12,495 nt of DNA from Bacillota bacterium (GCA_023451115.1 JAEXFV010000078.1:1-12495); one strand, 5' to 3'; counted from the stretch's first letter, positions 1-6,723 are shown. The notes: generated by a model not told the origin, from the sequence alone. Program-made: numbers and translations.

Positions 1-93
1 AAAAACGCCAATTACCAGGCAGCTTAGCCCAACCAGAACGGTTTTCCCAACTTTCTTCCAATTCATAAACCTGTGTTTTTTCACTATCTTCAC
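1..93 (-). CDS. N-terminal part of a protein with a signal or membrane anchor segment, runs off the left edge
   Basis: Read on the minus strand, 31 codons stay open from a GTG at position 93 to the window edge. The visible protein has a basic start (Lys, His and Arg rich, ending in MNWKKVGK) followed by a hydrophobic run, TVLVGLSCLVIGVF, which is the pattern of a signal peptide or a type II membrane anchor. A purine-rich GGGAGGGG block (minus strand, 110-103) supports the GTG at 93. Another GTG at 84 and an ATG at 66 are in frame and possible. The cysteine in the hydrophobic run does not sit in a good lipobox. Too little is visible to name a family. The gene is divergent from the DUF4157 gene, so it need not be functionally linked to it. 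Confidence 0.5.
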   Translation of the reverse strand, partial: MKIVKKHRFMNWKKVGKTVLVGLSCLVIGVF

Positions 94-187
94 CGGAACG
101 TACCCCTCCCCGCTTCAATCGTAAACATATATTCCGCAGGAGAGTTGTCTTATGACTATTCTCGCAGGATTTCCCGGGGCGCCAGCC

Positions 188-216
188 ATTTAATGTAAAA
201 AATGAAAGATGTTCAA
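188..216 (-). promoter_or_regulatory. Weak candidate promoter for the leftward gene
   Basis: On the minus strand, TTGAAC (216-211) is followed after 17 nt by TTAAAT (193-188), 4 of 6 matches to the sigma-A consensus in each hexamer. The resulting leader to the GTG at 93 would be roughly 90 nt. This is a pattern match only, in moderately AT-rich DNA. Confidence 0.22.
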
Positions 217-238
217 AGCGAAAGGCTTTGCCACTCTC

Positions 239-275
239 CCCCTATGAAGTCCTCTAAATACAAGGATTTCAGGGG
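239..275. other. Bulged hairpin upstream of the DUF4157 gene
   Basis: CCCCT (239-243) pairs with AGGGG (271-275), a 2-nt AT bulge follows, and GAAGTCCT (246-253) pairs with AGGATTTC (263-270) with one G-U pair, leaving a 9-nt loop. The stem is therefore 13 bp. No T run follows on either strand. It lies upstream of the predicted rightward promoter, so it would not be in that transcript unless there is an earlier start. Confidence 0.4.
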
Positions 276-353
276 AAGATAGTAAAATCGTAATGCTTGG
301 CAATATCTAAAACCGGGTTTGATCACATATTTTCTCGGTTTATGACAATTCCG

Positions 354-382
354 TTGCCGAAAATTGCAAAATGGGATATAGT
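354..382 (+). promoter_or_regulatory. Candidate sigma-A promoter of the DUF4157 gene
   Basis: TTGCCG (354-359) and TATAGT (377-382) are separated by 17 nt; the -10 matches the consensus at 5 of 6 positions and the -35 at 4 of 6. Transcription would start near 389, giving a leader of about 65 nt before the ATG at 456. Confidence 0.45.
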
Positions 383-455
383 AAATGAATAAGTTTCATG
401 GTGGTAGAATTCTCTTTCTCCTTTCTTTCAGACAGCAGCCGAATAGGGTGCTCTT

Positions 456-2924
456 ATGCAGATAAAAATTCAGAAAACGGCCAAACAAGACGGCAATAGG
501 AAAGAGAACCAGTGGCTGCTGCAAAAGCATGTTTCCAATTCATCCTTGCTTTCCATAATGGAGGCACAGCGCATGGATCCGTCAGAGCTAGAATCTCTGC
601 CAAGCCAGGAGCGCCGACCTACCCAGGAGCTAGGTGCGCAGATACAAGCCCGCTTGGGCGTATCCCTGCCAGGCATACGCATTTTTGAAGATGCCGGTTT
701 GCAGGAGCAATATGGCCAACGGGCTTATGCAAGAGGCAACGAAATCCATGTGGCGAAAGGGGAATATGCCCCCAACACCCAAAGCGGGCAGGAACTACTC
801 CTGCATGAGGCCGGGCACATCGTTCAGCAAGGCGCCGGCATGGCACGGGGAACCGGCATCCTGCAAAACCCCGCATTGGAAGCCCAAGCGGATAGTGGCA
901 TGCAGGCGCCCGCCAGTTTTTCCATGCCCACTTCCCCAGCGGGGAACCCGATACAAGGTTGGGATAAAAAATGGAAAAATCCCTTTCGGCGCAAAAAGGA
1001 AGAACCTGAGGAAATTGAAATGCAGGATATGGCCGACTTGCCGCCAGAGCAAACCGATGCACCATTGATCAGTGCACAGGCTGGCCAAGAACTGCTTTCC
1101 GGCGAAGTGGCTCCTACCCGCGGCCAGCGCTTTTTACGGGGGCTGAGTACTGTCGGCCATTATATGGCCCTACCCTTTCAGAAAATCGGTGGTGGAATTT
1201 CAGGCAAAGCCCATGCCATCCAACGCCAGCATCAGCGGGCAGTAGACCAGCTGAACAATGGCCGGGATGATTACGAGGCCATGAGCGGATGGGAACGCTT
1301 TAAGTGGAGTGTCAAAAACCCATTCGCCCGTATGAGCGCTTCCCATAAAATTGACGATACACGCGCTCGCAACGCCCACAGCCGGGGCATTGAGCGAATG
1401 GCGGATACTTTGCGGGAAACCAAACACTATGACCAGGCGATCGGAGATGCGGCTTATGACCCTGCCAAGGATGATTATTATGGCATGCACGGATTGGGCA
1501 AACCCGGGCTATTAACAGAAATGTCCGAAAAAGAAATGCAAATGCCCGGCGTAGACCAAACAATAGGAGAAAAGGGACTGCTGGCAAAGGGCGTTTTTGA
1601 AAAAGGTGCGTTAGGCGGTTCGGTGTTGGCGCCGGGCGCCGGGTTTTTCACAAAATCCGCAGGCGGAATCAGGAAAGCGGAGCAGGCGGTGGCCGATGCG
1701 CAGGCAGAGCTTGACGAGGCCACAAAAGCGGGCTCAAGCCTGCCCGTAGGCGACCCCAACAACCCCATTACCCAAGCCCAGCAGAAGCTGAATGACGCCA
1801 GGAATGCCCTACCCCTTACCGCCGCAGAGCAGGGCTGGGGCATAGCCAGCGGCGCCATCGGGGCATTTGGCTCCACCGCCTCCTTCGTCTCCAACGCCAT
1901 GGCCTTAGCCGATCATGCTCAAAAAGGAAATGCCGCTGATGCGGCAGCCAGCGGCCTGACTGCCTTGGGCAACGCAGGCAGCCTCGGCGGCAATCTTGCC
2001 AAGATTTCGGCATATGCCTCGGGCAGCACAGAGGCTGTCAAAGCGGTGGGCGGGAAGGCAATTCCGGGTATCGGAATCGGCGTGGGCGGACTGCAAATGA
2101 TAGGCGGCGGCGTCCGCGTCGGTTCTGCTACAGCAACTCGGGAAAAAATGAAAAGCCGCATGCAGTCCATGGAAGAACGTCGGGCTGCTGGTCAGCTTAG
2201 CCCGGATGAAGAACGTATGTACCGCACATTCAAACAGGCCAAGAGGATGGCTTCCGTACGGCAGATGGAAGGCAGCCTGGATATGGTTTCCGGCGGCCTT
2301 AATGTGATTGGCAACGGCTTAACGCTGGGCGGCGTGACCGCACCCGTGGGCGCTATTGTATCTGGCGCTGGAACTGCAGTGGGCATCGCTAAGGGTTTGG
2401 CTAGTGACAAGATGAAAAAAGCCCGTCGTACTGATGTGGTGGAAGAGGAACTGGGGCTTTCCTCTAAAATACAGGAGCTTGTGGATCAAGGCATTGATCC
2501 CAGGGACGCCAAACATGTGGTGCTTAAATCCATGGGCTTTGCCAGCGGCAAACGCAAGGAGGCGTTCCAGCACATTACTATGCGCCGGGCTACGGACTTG
2601 CACAAGCGCGCCAATGCCGGGGATGAAGAAGCGCAGCAGATTGTCAGCGATCTGGGATTATACAGGTTTGGCGGTGAGTACAGCCTCCAGGGAATTTCAG
2701 AAAAGCTGGGAATGGACGGCGGCTCTGCCTGGCAAACACAAATGTCTGAAACAGCGCACTCCCGGGATAAAAATCCTTTTGCTGCCAAGGCAAAGGAAAA
2801 CCGGGCGCAAATCCACCAAAAACAGATGGAGCGCGCCATGGACGGCAAAACTGTAGACGATAAACTGGCTAAGTTAAGGCGCAAAGCTGCGGCTCGTAAA
2901 GAAAAACAAGGCATGATATATTAA
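456..2924 (+). CDS. DUF4157 protein with HEXXH motif, putative contractile-injection-system effector
   Basis: The 822-aa product carries a DUF4157 domain at about residues 52-150: the zincin motif HEAGH at 117-121 followed by IVQQ, then LEAQAD at 141-146, where family members have a conserved LExxAD that may supply the third metal ligand (E142). A charged Pro/Glu linker follows (about 178-205). The centre and C-terminus hold Gly/Ala-rich hydrophobic stretches (about 460-560 and 605-652) separated by a very basic helical segment (561-600), and the tail (from 700) is highly charged. There is no signal peptide. DUF4157 is known to be enriched in cargo and toxins of eCIS and related phage-tail-like particles; an effector role here is inferred, because no sheath, tube or baseplate gene is visible. 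The Gly-rich segments could insert into membranes. Start: ATG with a modest AGGGTG site 5 nt upstream. Base composition is more GC-rich than the genes following it. Confidence 0.8.
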   Translation: MQIKIQKTAKQDGNRKENQWLLQKHVSNSSLLSIMEAQRMDPSELESLPSQERRPTQELGAQIQARLGVSLPGIRIFEDAGLQEQYGQRAYARGNEIHVAKGEYAPNTQSGQELLLHEAGHIVQQGAGMARGTGILQNPALEAQADSGMQAPASFSMPTSPAGNPIQGWDKKWKNPFRRKKEEPEEIEMQDMADLPPEQTDAPLISAQAGQELLSGEVAPTRGQRFLRGLSTVGHYMALPFQKIGGGISGKAHAIQRQHQRAVDQLNNGRDDYEAMSGWERFKWSVKNPFARMSASHKIDDTRARNAHSRGIERMADTLRETKHYDQAIGDAAYDPAKDDYYGMHGLGKPGLLTEMSEKEMQMPGVDQTIGEKGLLAKGVFEKGALGGSVLAPGAGFFTKSAGGIRKAEQAVADAQAELDEATKAGSSLPVGDPNNPITQAQQKLNDARNALPLTAAEQGWGIASGAIGAFGSTASFVSNAMALADHAQKGNAADAAASGLTALGNAGSLGGNLAKISAYASGSTEAVKAVGGKAIPGIGIGVGGLQMIGGGVRVGSATATREKMKSRMQSMEERRAAGQLSPDEERMYRTFKQAKRMASVRQMEGSLDMVSGGLNVIGNGLTLGGVTAPVGAIVSGAGTAVGIAKGLASDKMKKARRTDVVEEELGLSSKIQELVDQGIDPRDAKHVVLKSMGFASGKRKEAFQHITMRRATDLHKRANAGDEEAQQIVSDLGLYRFGGEYSLQGISEKLGMDGGSAWQTQMSETAHSRDKNPFAAKAKENRAQIHQKQMERAMDGKTVDDKLAKLRRKAAARKEKQGMIY

Positions 2925-3015
2925 AGTAGCAAACTATGGTATCACTAATGGCTTTATTCATCAAAATTGAATTTACAAAACAGCAAGAACAAACGAACCG
3001 AAAGGCGGAAAAAAT

Positions 3016-3552
3016 ATGCACATTGCTATGCAACAGGAATTGTTTGAACTGGTGGAAAAAGAAATACGTGAAACCGGAATGGATACAGCTTCCCTACCAG
3101 GGACCGGTGGTTCCCAGGTAGGAAACACACTGCGGGTGTTGTTGCCGCTTACTGATGAAGCCCACCCTGCTATCCTGGATATAATGGCAGCAACCCTAAA
3201 CGAAGGCACGGATATTATACAATTCTATGCAACGCTGACGCTGGAGTTGGGCAGCGGCCGGGAAGAACTGGAAAAAGCCATCCCTGGACTCAATTTTTTC
3301 TGCCCAGTGGGCAGCTTTGGCATATTTCGAAGGGCACAACTCTATTATAAATACAGCATGCTGCTGCGAGAAAGTCAGTCTGCAGAGCAGCTTTGCGCAG
3401 ATGTTCTAGATACTCTGGCGGCATTCTATCAAGTGCTGGATGAACGGTATCCCCTGGCCATGCGGCTGGCACGAGGGGAGGTTACCTTTGCCCAAGCCAT
3501 ACAAGGCGGCGAACTAATGGACCCTTCTTCGGAAAGTGCCCCAAACTCATAA
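3016..3552 (+). CDS. Unknown 178-aa acidic protein, possible chaperone or partner of the DUF4157 protein
   Basis: I do not recognise the family with certainty. The protein is soluble-looking, with no signal peptide or membrane segment. It starts with an acidic helix (about residues 5-20), has alternating hydrophobic strands (LRVLLPL, DIIQFYATLTLEL), an aromatic stretch around RRAQLYYKYSML (about 110-121), and a C-terminal helical region ending near residue 170. Size, acidity and the strand/helix pattern recall YbjN-like and type III secretion class I chaperone folds; that is an impression, not a domain hit. The ATG is preceded by AAAGGCGGA with 6-nt spacing. It lies 91 bp after the DUF4157 gene, same strand, with no obvious terminator between, so co-transcription is likely. 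Alternatives are an immunity protein or an unrelated gene. Confidence 0.7.
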   Translation: MHIAMQQELFELVEKEIRETGMDTASLPGTGGSQVGNTLRVLLPLTDEAHPAILDIMAATLNEGTDIIQFYATLTLELGSGREELEKAIPGLNFFCPVGSFGIFRRAQLYYKYSMLLRESQSAEQLCADVLDTLAAFYQVLDERYPLAMRLARGEVTFAQAIQGGELMDPSSESAPNS

Positions 3553-3689
3553 AAAAGCAGATGTAACCGTAGCTATCACAAAGTTTGTTAAGGGGAAATC
3601 TAGCCTAGTGCCGTGATAAAATTCCGTCCTTCTATTGGGCATTGCTCCTGCAAAACGTTAACACACACAGTGAATAGGTGCACGAATTT

Positions 3690-3719
3690 TTGCGGTAGTA
3701 TTCGCAGCATTGCTATGAT
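3690..3719 (+). promoter_or_regulatory. Possible promoter overlapping the palindrome
   Basis: TTGCGG (3690-3695), an 18-nt spacer and TATGAT (3714-3719; 5 of 6 to consensus) could drive the DUF3788 gene. The -35 is poor. If real, the -10 lies inside the 52-bp palindrome, which would then be well placed as an operator. Confidence 0.25.
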
Positions 3720-3750
3720 AAAATATTTTATATGAACAATGCTGCGAATA
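3699..3750. repeat. 52-bp imperfect palindrome
   Basis: TATTCGCAGCATTG (3699-3712) and CAATGCTGCGAATA (3737-3750) are perfect 14-bp inverted repeats. Their centre coincides with an inner 14-bp palindrome, ATAAAATATTTTAT (3718-3731), so 22 of 26 symmetric pairs match across the element. No T run follows, so it is not a standard terminator. It could be a protein-binding site, a small mobile remnant or a hairpin in the upstream leader of the DUF3788 gene. Confidence 0.75.
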
Positions 3751-3810
3751 GCTGCATAACCGTTGCTTCATCACGCAAAAGGATAAATTCAAAACGGTGG
3801 AGATGATAAC

Positions 3811-4224
3811 TTGCTGCAAGACATACCAAACCGTGAAGATATGATATTGTTAATCGGCGAGTCGCTCTATAAGGTATGGGAAAAACTGTGTATTGCCATT
3901 GATGATACATATGATATGGAGCATCTGTGGAACACTGGAGGTAAAAAGTGGACTTATGAGTATAAGTACCGTAGAGGGGGAAAAACGCTCTGCGCCTTAT
4001 ATGCAAGAGAAAAGCGCATAGGCTTTATGGTGATTTTCGGGAAAGATGAACGAGCCAAATTTGAAGTCATCCGAAGTGCGCTTCCTGATTCTGTTTGCAA
4101 AACCTATGATGAAGCAGAAATCTATCACGATGGAAAATGGGTAATGTTTGAGCCGACAGACACAACAGAATTCAATGCCTATCTAAAGTTATTGATGCTT
4201 AAGCGAAAACCAAACAGAAAGTAA
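3811..4224 (+). CDS. DUF3788 family protein
   Basis: The 137-aa product matches the DUF3788 pattern: an N-terminal helix with LLIGESLYKVWEKL, then the characteristic LWNTGGKKWTYEYKYRRGG (about residues 39-57), a TLCALY strand, IGFMVIFGKDE (70-80) and a C-terminal W-containing strand with GKWVMFEP (108-115). It is a small cytoplasmic protein of unknown biochemical function found in many Firmicutes. The start is a TTG with GGTGGAG 8 nt upstream; an in-frame stop at 3784-3786 and the lack of any ATG leave no longer alternative. It lies 76 bp ahead of the DUF3795 gene on the same strand and the two may form an operon. Composition is AT-richer than the flanking gene blocks. Confidence 0.8.
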   Translation: MLQDIPNREDMILLIGESLYKVWEKLCIAIDDTYDMEHLWNTGGKKWTYEYKYRRGGKTLCALYAREKRIGFMVIFGKDERAKFEVIRSALPDSVCKTYDEAEIYHDGKWVMFEPTDTTEFNAYLKLLMLKRKPNRK

Positions 4225-4301
4225 CCCTAGAATTTGTCGAATAGATGAATAAACGCGAAGCTAGAAGGAAAGTTTTTCCGCTGTGATAAAGGAGAGAGTG
4301 T

Positions 4302-4865
4302 TTGAAAAACTTTAATAGAAATGATCTGTTGTTTTCATTATGCGGATTAAACTGCGCTCTCTGCATTATGAAAATAGACGGACATTGCCCAGGGTGTGGC
4401 GGCGGGGCCGGAAATCAAGGTTGTTCTATTTCTCGTTGCAGTATAGCGCATAGTGGCTACCAATATTGCTTCCAATGCGATTGTTACCCCTGTGCAAAAT
4501 ATGATGGTATAACGGAATTCGACTCTTTTATCACGCATCGAAATCAACTGTCAGATATGGAAAGAGCCAAAGCTCTTGGTTTATCGGCATATCACTCTGT
4601 ACTTGGGGAAAAGGCAAGCATCCTTAAATTTCTGTTGGGCAATTATAATGACGGTCGAAGAAAATCTTTCTTCTGTCTTGCCATAAACCTCTTGGAAATA
4701 CAAGATATTTATGCGGTGGTAGAGCAGATTAAAAAGGCAGTTTCGGAAGAAATGCCATTAAAAGAAAGAGCAGAAATCGCAGTAAAATACTTTAATGATG
4801 CGGCGGAGCAAAAAGGTATTGTACTTAAGCCGAATAAAAAGCCGTTAAAACCCAGACAAAATTAA
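4302..4865 (+). CDS. DUF3795 cysteine-rich protein
   Basis: The 187-aa product begins with a Cys-rich module typical of DUF3795: CGLNCALC (residues 14-21), CPGC (29-32), CSISRC (41-46) and CFQCDCYPC (56-64), eleven cysteines in the first 64 residues. The spacing suggests two or more metal sites, zinc or iron-sulfur; which one cannot be decided from sequence. The rest is a helical domain (about 70-165) with one further cysteine in FFCLAIN, and a basic Lys/Pro tail. No signal peptide, so cytoplasmic. Function is unknown. The start is TTG at 4302 with AAAGGAGAG just upstream; the nearby GTG at 4298 is in another frame and soon meets a stop. Confidence 0.82.
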   Translation: MKNFNRNDLLFSLCGLNCALCIMKIDGHCPGCGGGAGNQGCSISRCSIAHSGYQYCFQCDCYPCAKYDGITEFDSFITHRNQLSDMERAKALGLSAYHSVLGEKASILKFLLGNYNDGRRKSFFCLAINLLEIQDIYAVVEQIKKAVSEEMPLKERAEIAVKYFNDAAEQKGIVLKPNKKPLKPRQN

Positions 4866-5392
4866 TAAGAAACAGTCTTACTTGATAATTCCGTTTTGTT
4901 CAGAAGAACATACGTAGAAATCTCCATTTTGGGAAACAGCAGAGACCGTCGCCATTGACAATGCGGCCTATCCCTGCTCAGTAGGCAATCAAGAAAGCGA
5001 AAGAAACAAGTGCTTTGGCTCTCAAAATTTGATGAGTCTGCGTTACGCATTCATGCCTTCTATTGCGTGACATTTTGTTTTGCTCAAATAATCAAATCGG
5101 GATACAAAAATCGGTTGACTTCTTACCCGTTCTTTGTTGCAATCCCGTTTGTCAGCCGTTACGCTAGTTTGTTTCCCGCGATTTCCTATCGGCATTCAGT
5201 AAATAATTTGAGGGAGATGTTTTTTCCTCATTTTCTTTCCATCCGTATTGCTTTTGTCATTACGAGAGATGCTCGAGCCTATGCTTTCTTGCTACAATTC
5301 CCAGAAAATTAATTTTATTTATTCAATTGACTATTTGAAAGGGAGAACGCAACATCTCCCTGTATCCTGTAAACTTGCAAAATACAATGGTC
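4866..5392. other. Non-coding stretch of unclear content
   Basis: About 530 bp separate the DUF3795 gene from the promoter of the sugar operon. Open frames here (for example 5010-5312 on the plus strand) lack a ribosome binding site and do not resemble a protein family. Only a weak 7-bp hairpin around GGGAGA/TCTCCC (5340-5361) was noticed, without a T run. The stretch may hold decayed gene remnants, but none can be identified by eye. Confidence 0.4.
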
Positions 5393-5421
5393 TTGACAAA
5401 CCCTATTCGATATGTTATTAA
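5393..5421 (+). promoter_or_regulatory. Extended -10 promoter of the sugar operon
   Basis: A perfect -35, TTGACA (5393-5398), is followed after 17 nt by TATTAA (5416-5421), preceded by the extended -10 element TG plus one base (5413-5415). Transcription would start near 5428, giving a leader of about 265 nt before the first gene. This is the best promoter in the window. Confidence 0.65.
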
Positions 5422-5431
5422 TTAAATTAAT
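5417..5431. promoter_or_regulatory. Palindromic operator candidate O1 overlapping the -10 box
   Basis: ATTAATT-A-AATTAAT is a perfect 7-1-7 palindrome that covers the -10 hexamer and the expected start of transcription. An extended 19-nt copy (5417-5435) recurs exactly inverted at 5567-5585. A repressor bound here would block RNA polymerase directly. No regulator gene lies in the window, so its family is unknown. Confidence 0.5.
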
Positions 5432-5521
5432 TATTGTAGACAGCGTTCCGAAGTTCTTACAAAAAATAATAAAATGCGAAAAGTTGGACAACAAAACCAG
5501 GAAAATCCAGGAGGGATATCT

Positions 5522-5560
5522 TTGAATTTTATAGGAGAAAGGCGCAGGTTGAATTTGTAG
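5522..5560 (+). CDS. Possible 12-residue leader peptide
   Basis: A TTG at 5522 is preceded by a near-perfect AGGAGGG (5509-5515) with about 7-nt spacing and opens a 12-codon frame, MNFIGERRRLNL, ending in TAG (5558-5560). It lies inside the operon leader between the two palindromes. The ribosome site is stronger than that of several real genes here, which argues for translation. The sequence also resembles the first residues of many XRE-type regulators (IGERxxxLR), so it could instead be the decayed start of a regulator gene. Confidence 0.3.
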   Translation: MNFIGERRRLNL

Positions 5561-5570
5561 CAATTTAATA

Positions 5571-5585
5571 ATTAATTTAATTAAT
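5571..5585. promoter_or_regulatory. Palindromic operator candidate O2 in the operon leader
   Basis: ATTAATT-T-AATTAAT, the same 7-1-7 palindrome as O1 with the central base complemented, lies 154 bp centre-to-centre downstream of it. With the flanking bases, 5567-5585 is an exact 19-bp inverted copy of 5417-5435. The arrangement suggests cooperative binding or DNA looping, or a long-range stem in the mRNA. Confidence 0.45.
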
Positions 5586-5691
5586 TTTATAAACATTTTC
5601 TTTAATTTTGCAAATTTTCTCCAAATATAGAAATGCAATTTGCCCATAGGCAAAATAAAAAAACAATAAAATAGGTGGAGGAAGAGGAAAC

Positions 5692-6723
5692 ATGAAAAAA
5701 ACACTTGCGTTACTATTGGTACTGCTGTTAGCGGCAGTGGCTTTAATGGGATGTTCTGCCCCAGCTCCGGCAGCAGCTACGCCCGCCGCAGAGCCAGCGC
5801 AGGAATCTGAGGCACCTGTAGCATCCGAGGAACCCGCTGCATCTGAAGAACCGGCTGCAACTGCTGACTATTCCGGCAAAAAGGTGGCTATCATCACCGC
5901 TACCGAAGCTTTTGAATTCTTCATTTCTTCTCTGAACGGTATGAAGGATACGCTCACGGAAGCCGGCGTAGATTTTACGCTTTACAACTACGATATCGAC
6001 TTGGATCGCCAGTTGGAAATGTACAATCAGGCTTTGGCCATGGGCTATGATCAGATCATCACCTGCTTCTATGATAACAGCGTTGCCAACAACCAATTGC
6101 AGACCCTGCGGGATAACGGCGTGCAGATCGTTACTTGGGAAGCCGCTCCCTCCGTACCGGAATTGGCAGACTCCAGCATCTTGAGCGATGACGTGCAGGC
6201 AGGCTATCTGTGCGGCAAGAGCCTGTGCGAGGCAATCGGCGGCGAAGGCCAGGTATTTTCCTACGGCAACCGCACCATCAACTCTGCAAACCTGCGCCTT
6301 CAGGGCTTTGAGAAGGCTTTGGCGGAATATCCCAATGTAGAATGGGTTGTCAACCTGGAAGACCAGAGCTCCGAGAGCGACTCCGCTACTGCTATGTCCC
6401 TGGTGCAGAGCACCTGCCAAATGTATCCCGACTTAAAGGGCTTCTTCTCCGTAGGAGAAAGCAATGCCTTAGTGTGTGTGCCAGTATTTGAAAACATGGG
6501 TCTGGATATTACCGTCGCTTCTGTAGACTGCACCGAAATGCTTTTGAACTACATGGCCAATGGCCAAATCGACTTTTTGATCGACCAGATGCCTTATGAC
6601 CTGGGCGTTACAGTTGGCGAGAGCAGCTTGGCGTTGTTGCGTGGGGAGGAAGTAGAGCAGACTGTTCTAGCAGAAGTAAAGCTCGTTACCCCCGACATGG
6701 TTGAAGAATATCTGAGCAAATAA
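5692..6723 (+). CDS. Sugar-type ABC transporter solute-binding lipoprotein
   Basis: The 343-aa protein has a lipoprotein signal peptide: MKK, a hydrophobic core and a lipobox ending LMGC with the lipidated cysteine at residue 21. An Ala/Pro/Glu/Ser linker (about 22-60, with a repeated SEEPAA unit) tethers the binding domain to the membrane. The mature part (about 61-343) matches the Peripla_BP_4 / ribose-binding type I fold: a KVAIITA first strand, the ALAMGYDQIITCF segment, the GFFSVGES segment and the ASVDCTEMLLNYM C-terminal lobe. Such proteins bind monosaccharides, polyols or related compounds; the ligand here is not deducible. It is the first gene of the operon, with GGTGGAGGAAGAGG before the ATG, about 265 nt after the predicted transcription start. 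A strong hairpin follows the gene and may raise its transcript level above that of the next gene. Confidence 0.92.
   Translation: MKKTLALLLVLLLAAVALMGCSAPAPAAATPAAEPAQESEAPVASEEPAASEEPAATADYSGKKVAIITATEAFEFFISSLNGMKDTLTEAGVDFTLYNYDIDLDRQLEMYNQALAMGYDQIITCFYDNSVANNQLQTLRDNGVQIVTWEAAPSVPELADSSILSDDVQAGYLCGKSLCEAIGGEGQVFSYGNRTINSANLRLQGFEKALAEYPNVEWVVNLEDQSSESDSATAMSLVQSTCQMYPDLKGFFSVGESNALVCVPVFENMGLDITVASVDCTEMLLNYMANGQIDFLIDQMPYDLGVTVGESSLALLRGEEVEQTVLAEVKLVTPDMVEEYLSK

Larger units (their letters stand above)
94..455. other. Divergent intergenic region with hairpin potential
   Basis: This 362-bp gap separates the minus-strand partial gene from the DUF4157 gene. It has no ORF of useful length. 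It contains a 13-bp hairpin with a 2-nt bulge (239-275), a small 6-bp hairpin just before it (214-230, GAAAG loop) and a third weak inverted repeat, AAACCG/CGGTTT (310-315 with 336-341). A plausible promoter for the rightward gene lies at 354-382. None of the hairpins is followed by a T tract on either strand, so they are not ordinary terminators. Confidence 0.5.
3553..3810. other. AT-rich gap before the DUF3788 gene
   Basis: This 258-bp gap holds the 52-bp palindrome and the weak promoter described separately. No clear terminator follows the gene ending at 3552 and no small ORF with a ribosome binding site is evident. The GC content drops visibly from here onward. Confidence 0.4.

Noticed and set aside
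152..193. 13-codon frame MTILAGFPGAPAI with AGGAGAG 7 nt upstream
   Set aside because: Good ribosome-site spacing, but it lies upstream of the predicted promoter and nothing else supports expression; likely chance.
2936..3121. 61-aa open frame after the DUF4157 gene
   Set aside because: Overlaps the better-supported gene at 3016 in another frame and lacks a good ribosome site.
4915..5068. Short stop-to-stop frames on both strands suggestive of gene debris
   Set aside because: No start codon with ribosome site and no recognisable family; cannot be told from chance.
5010..5312. 100-aa open frame on the plus strand
   Set aside because: No ribosome binding site, no family resemblance, odd composition rich in Phe, Arg and Ser; likely chance in non-coding DNA.
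5393..5691. Catabolite-control (CcpA cre) site in the operon control region
   Set aside because: I looked for the consensus and found no acceptable match.
5315..5704. 129-aa open frame on the minus strand
   Set aside because: Composition (Phe, Ile, Lys, Leu) is what AT-rich DNA gives by chance, and it covers the operon promoter, both palindromes and the leader.
5743..6420. 225-aa open frame antisense to the binding-protein gene
   Set aside because: Shadow of a well-supported lipoprotein gene on the opposite strand.
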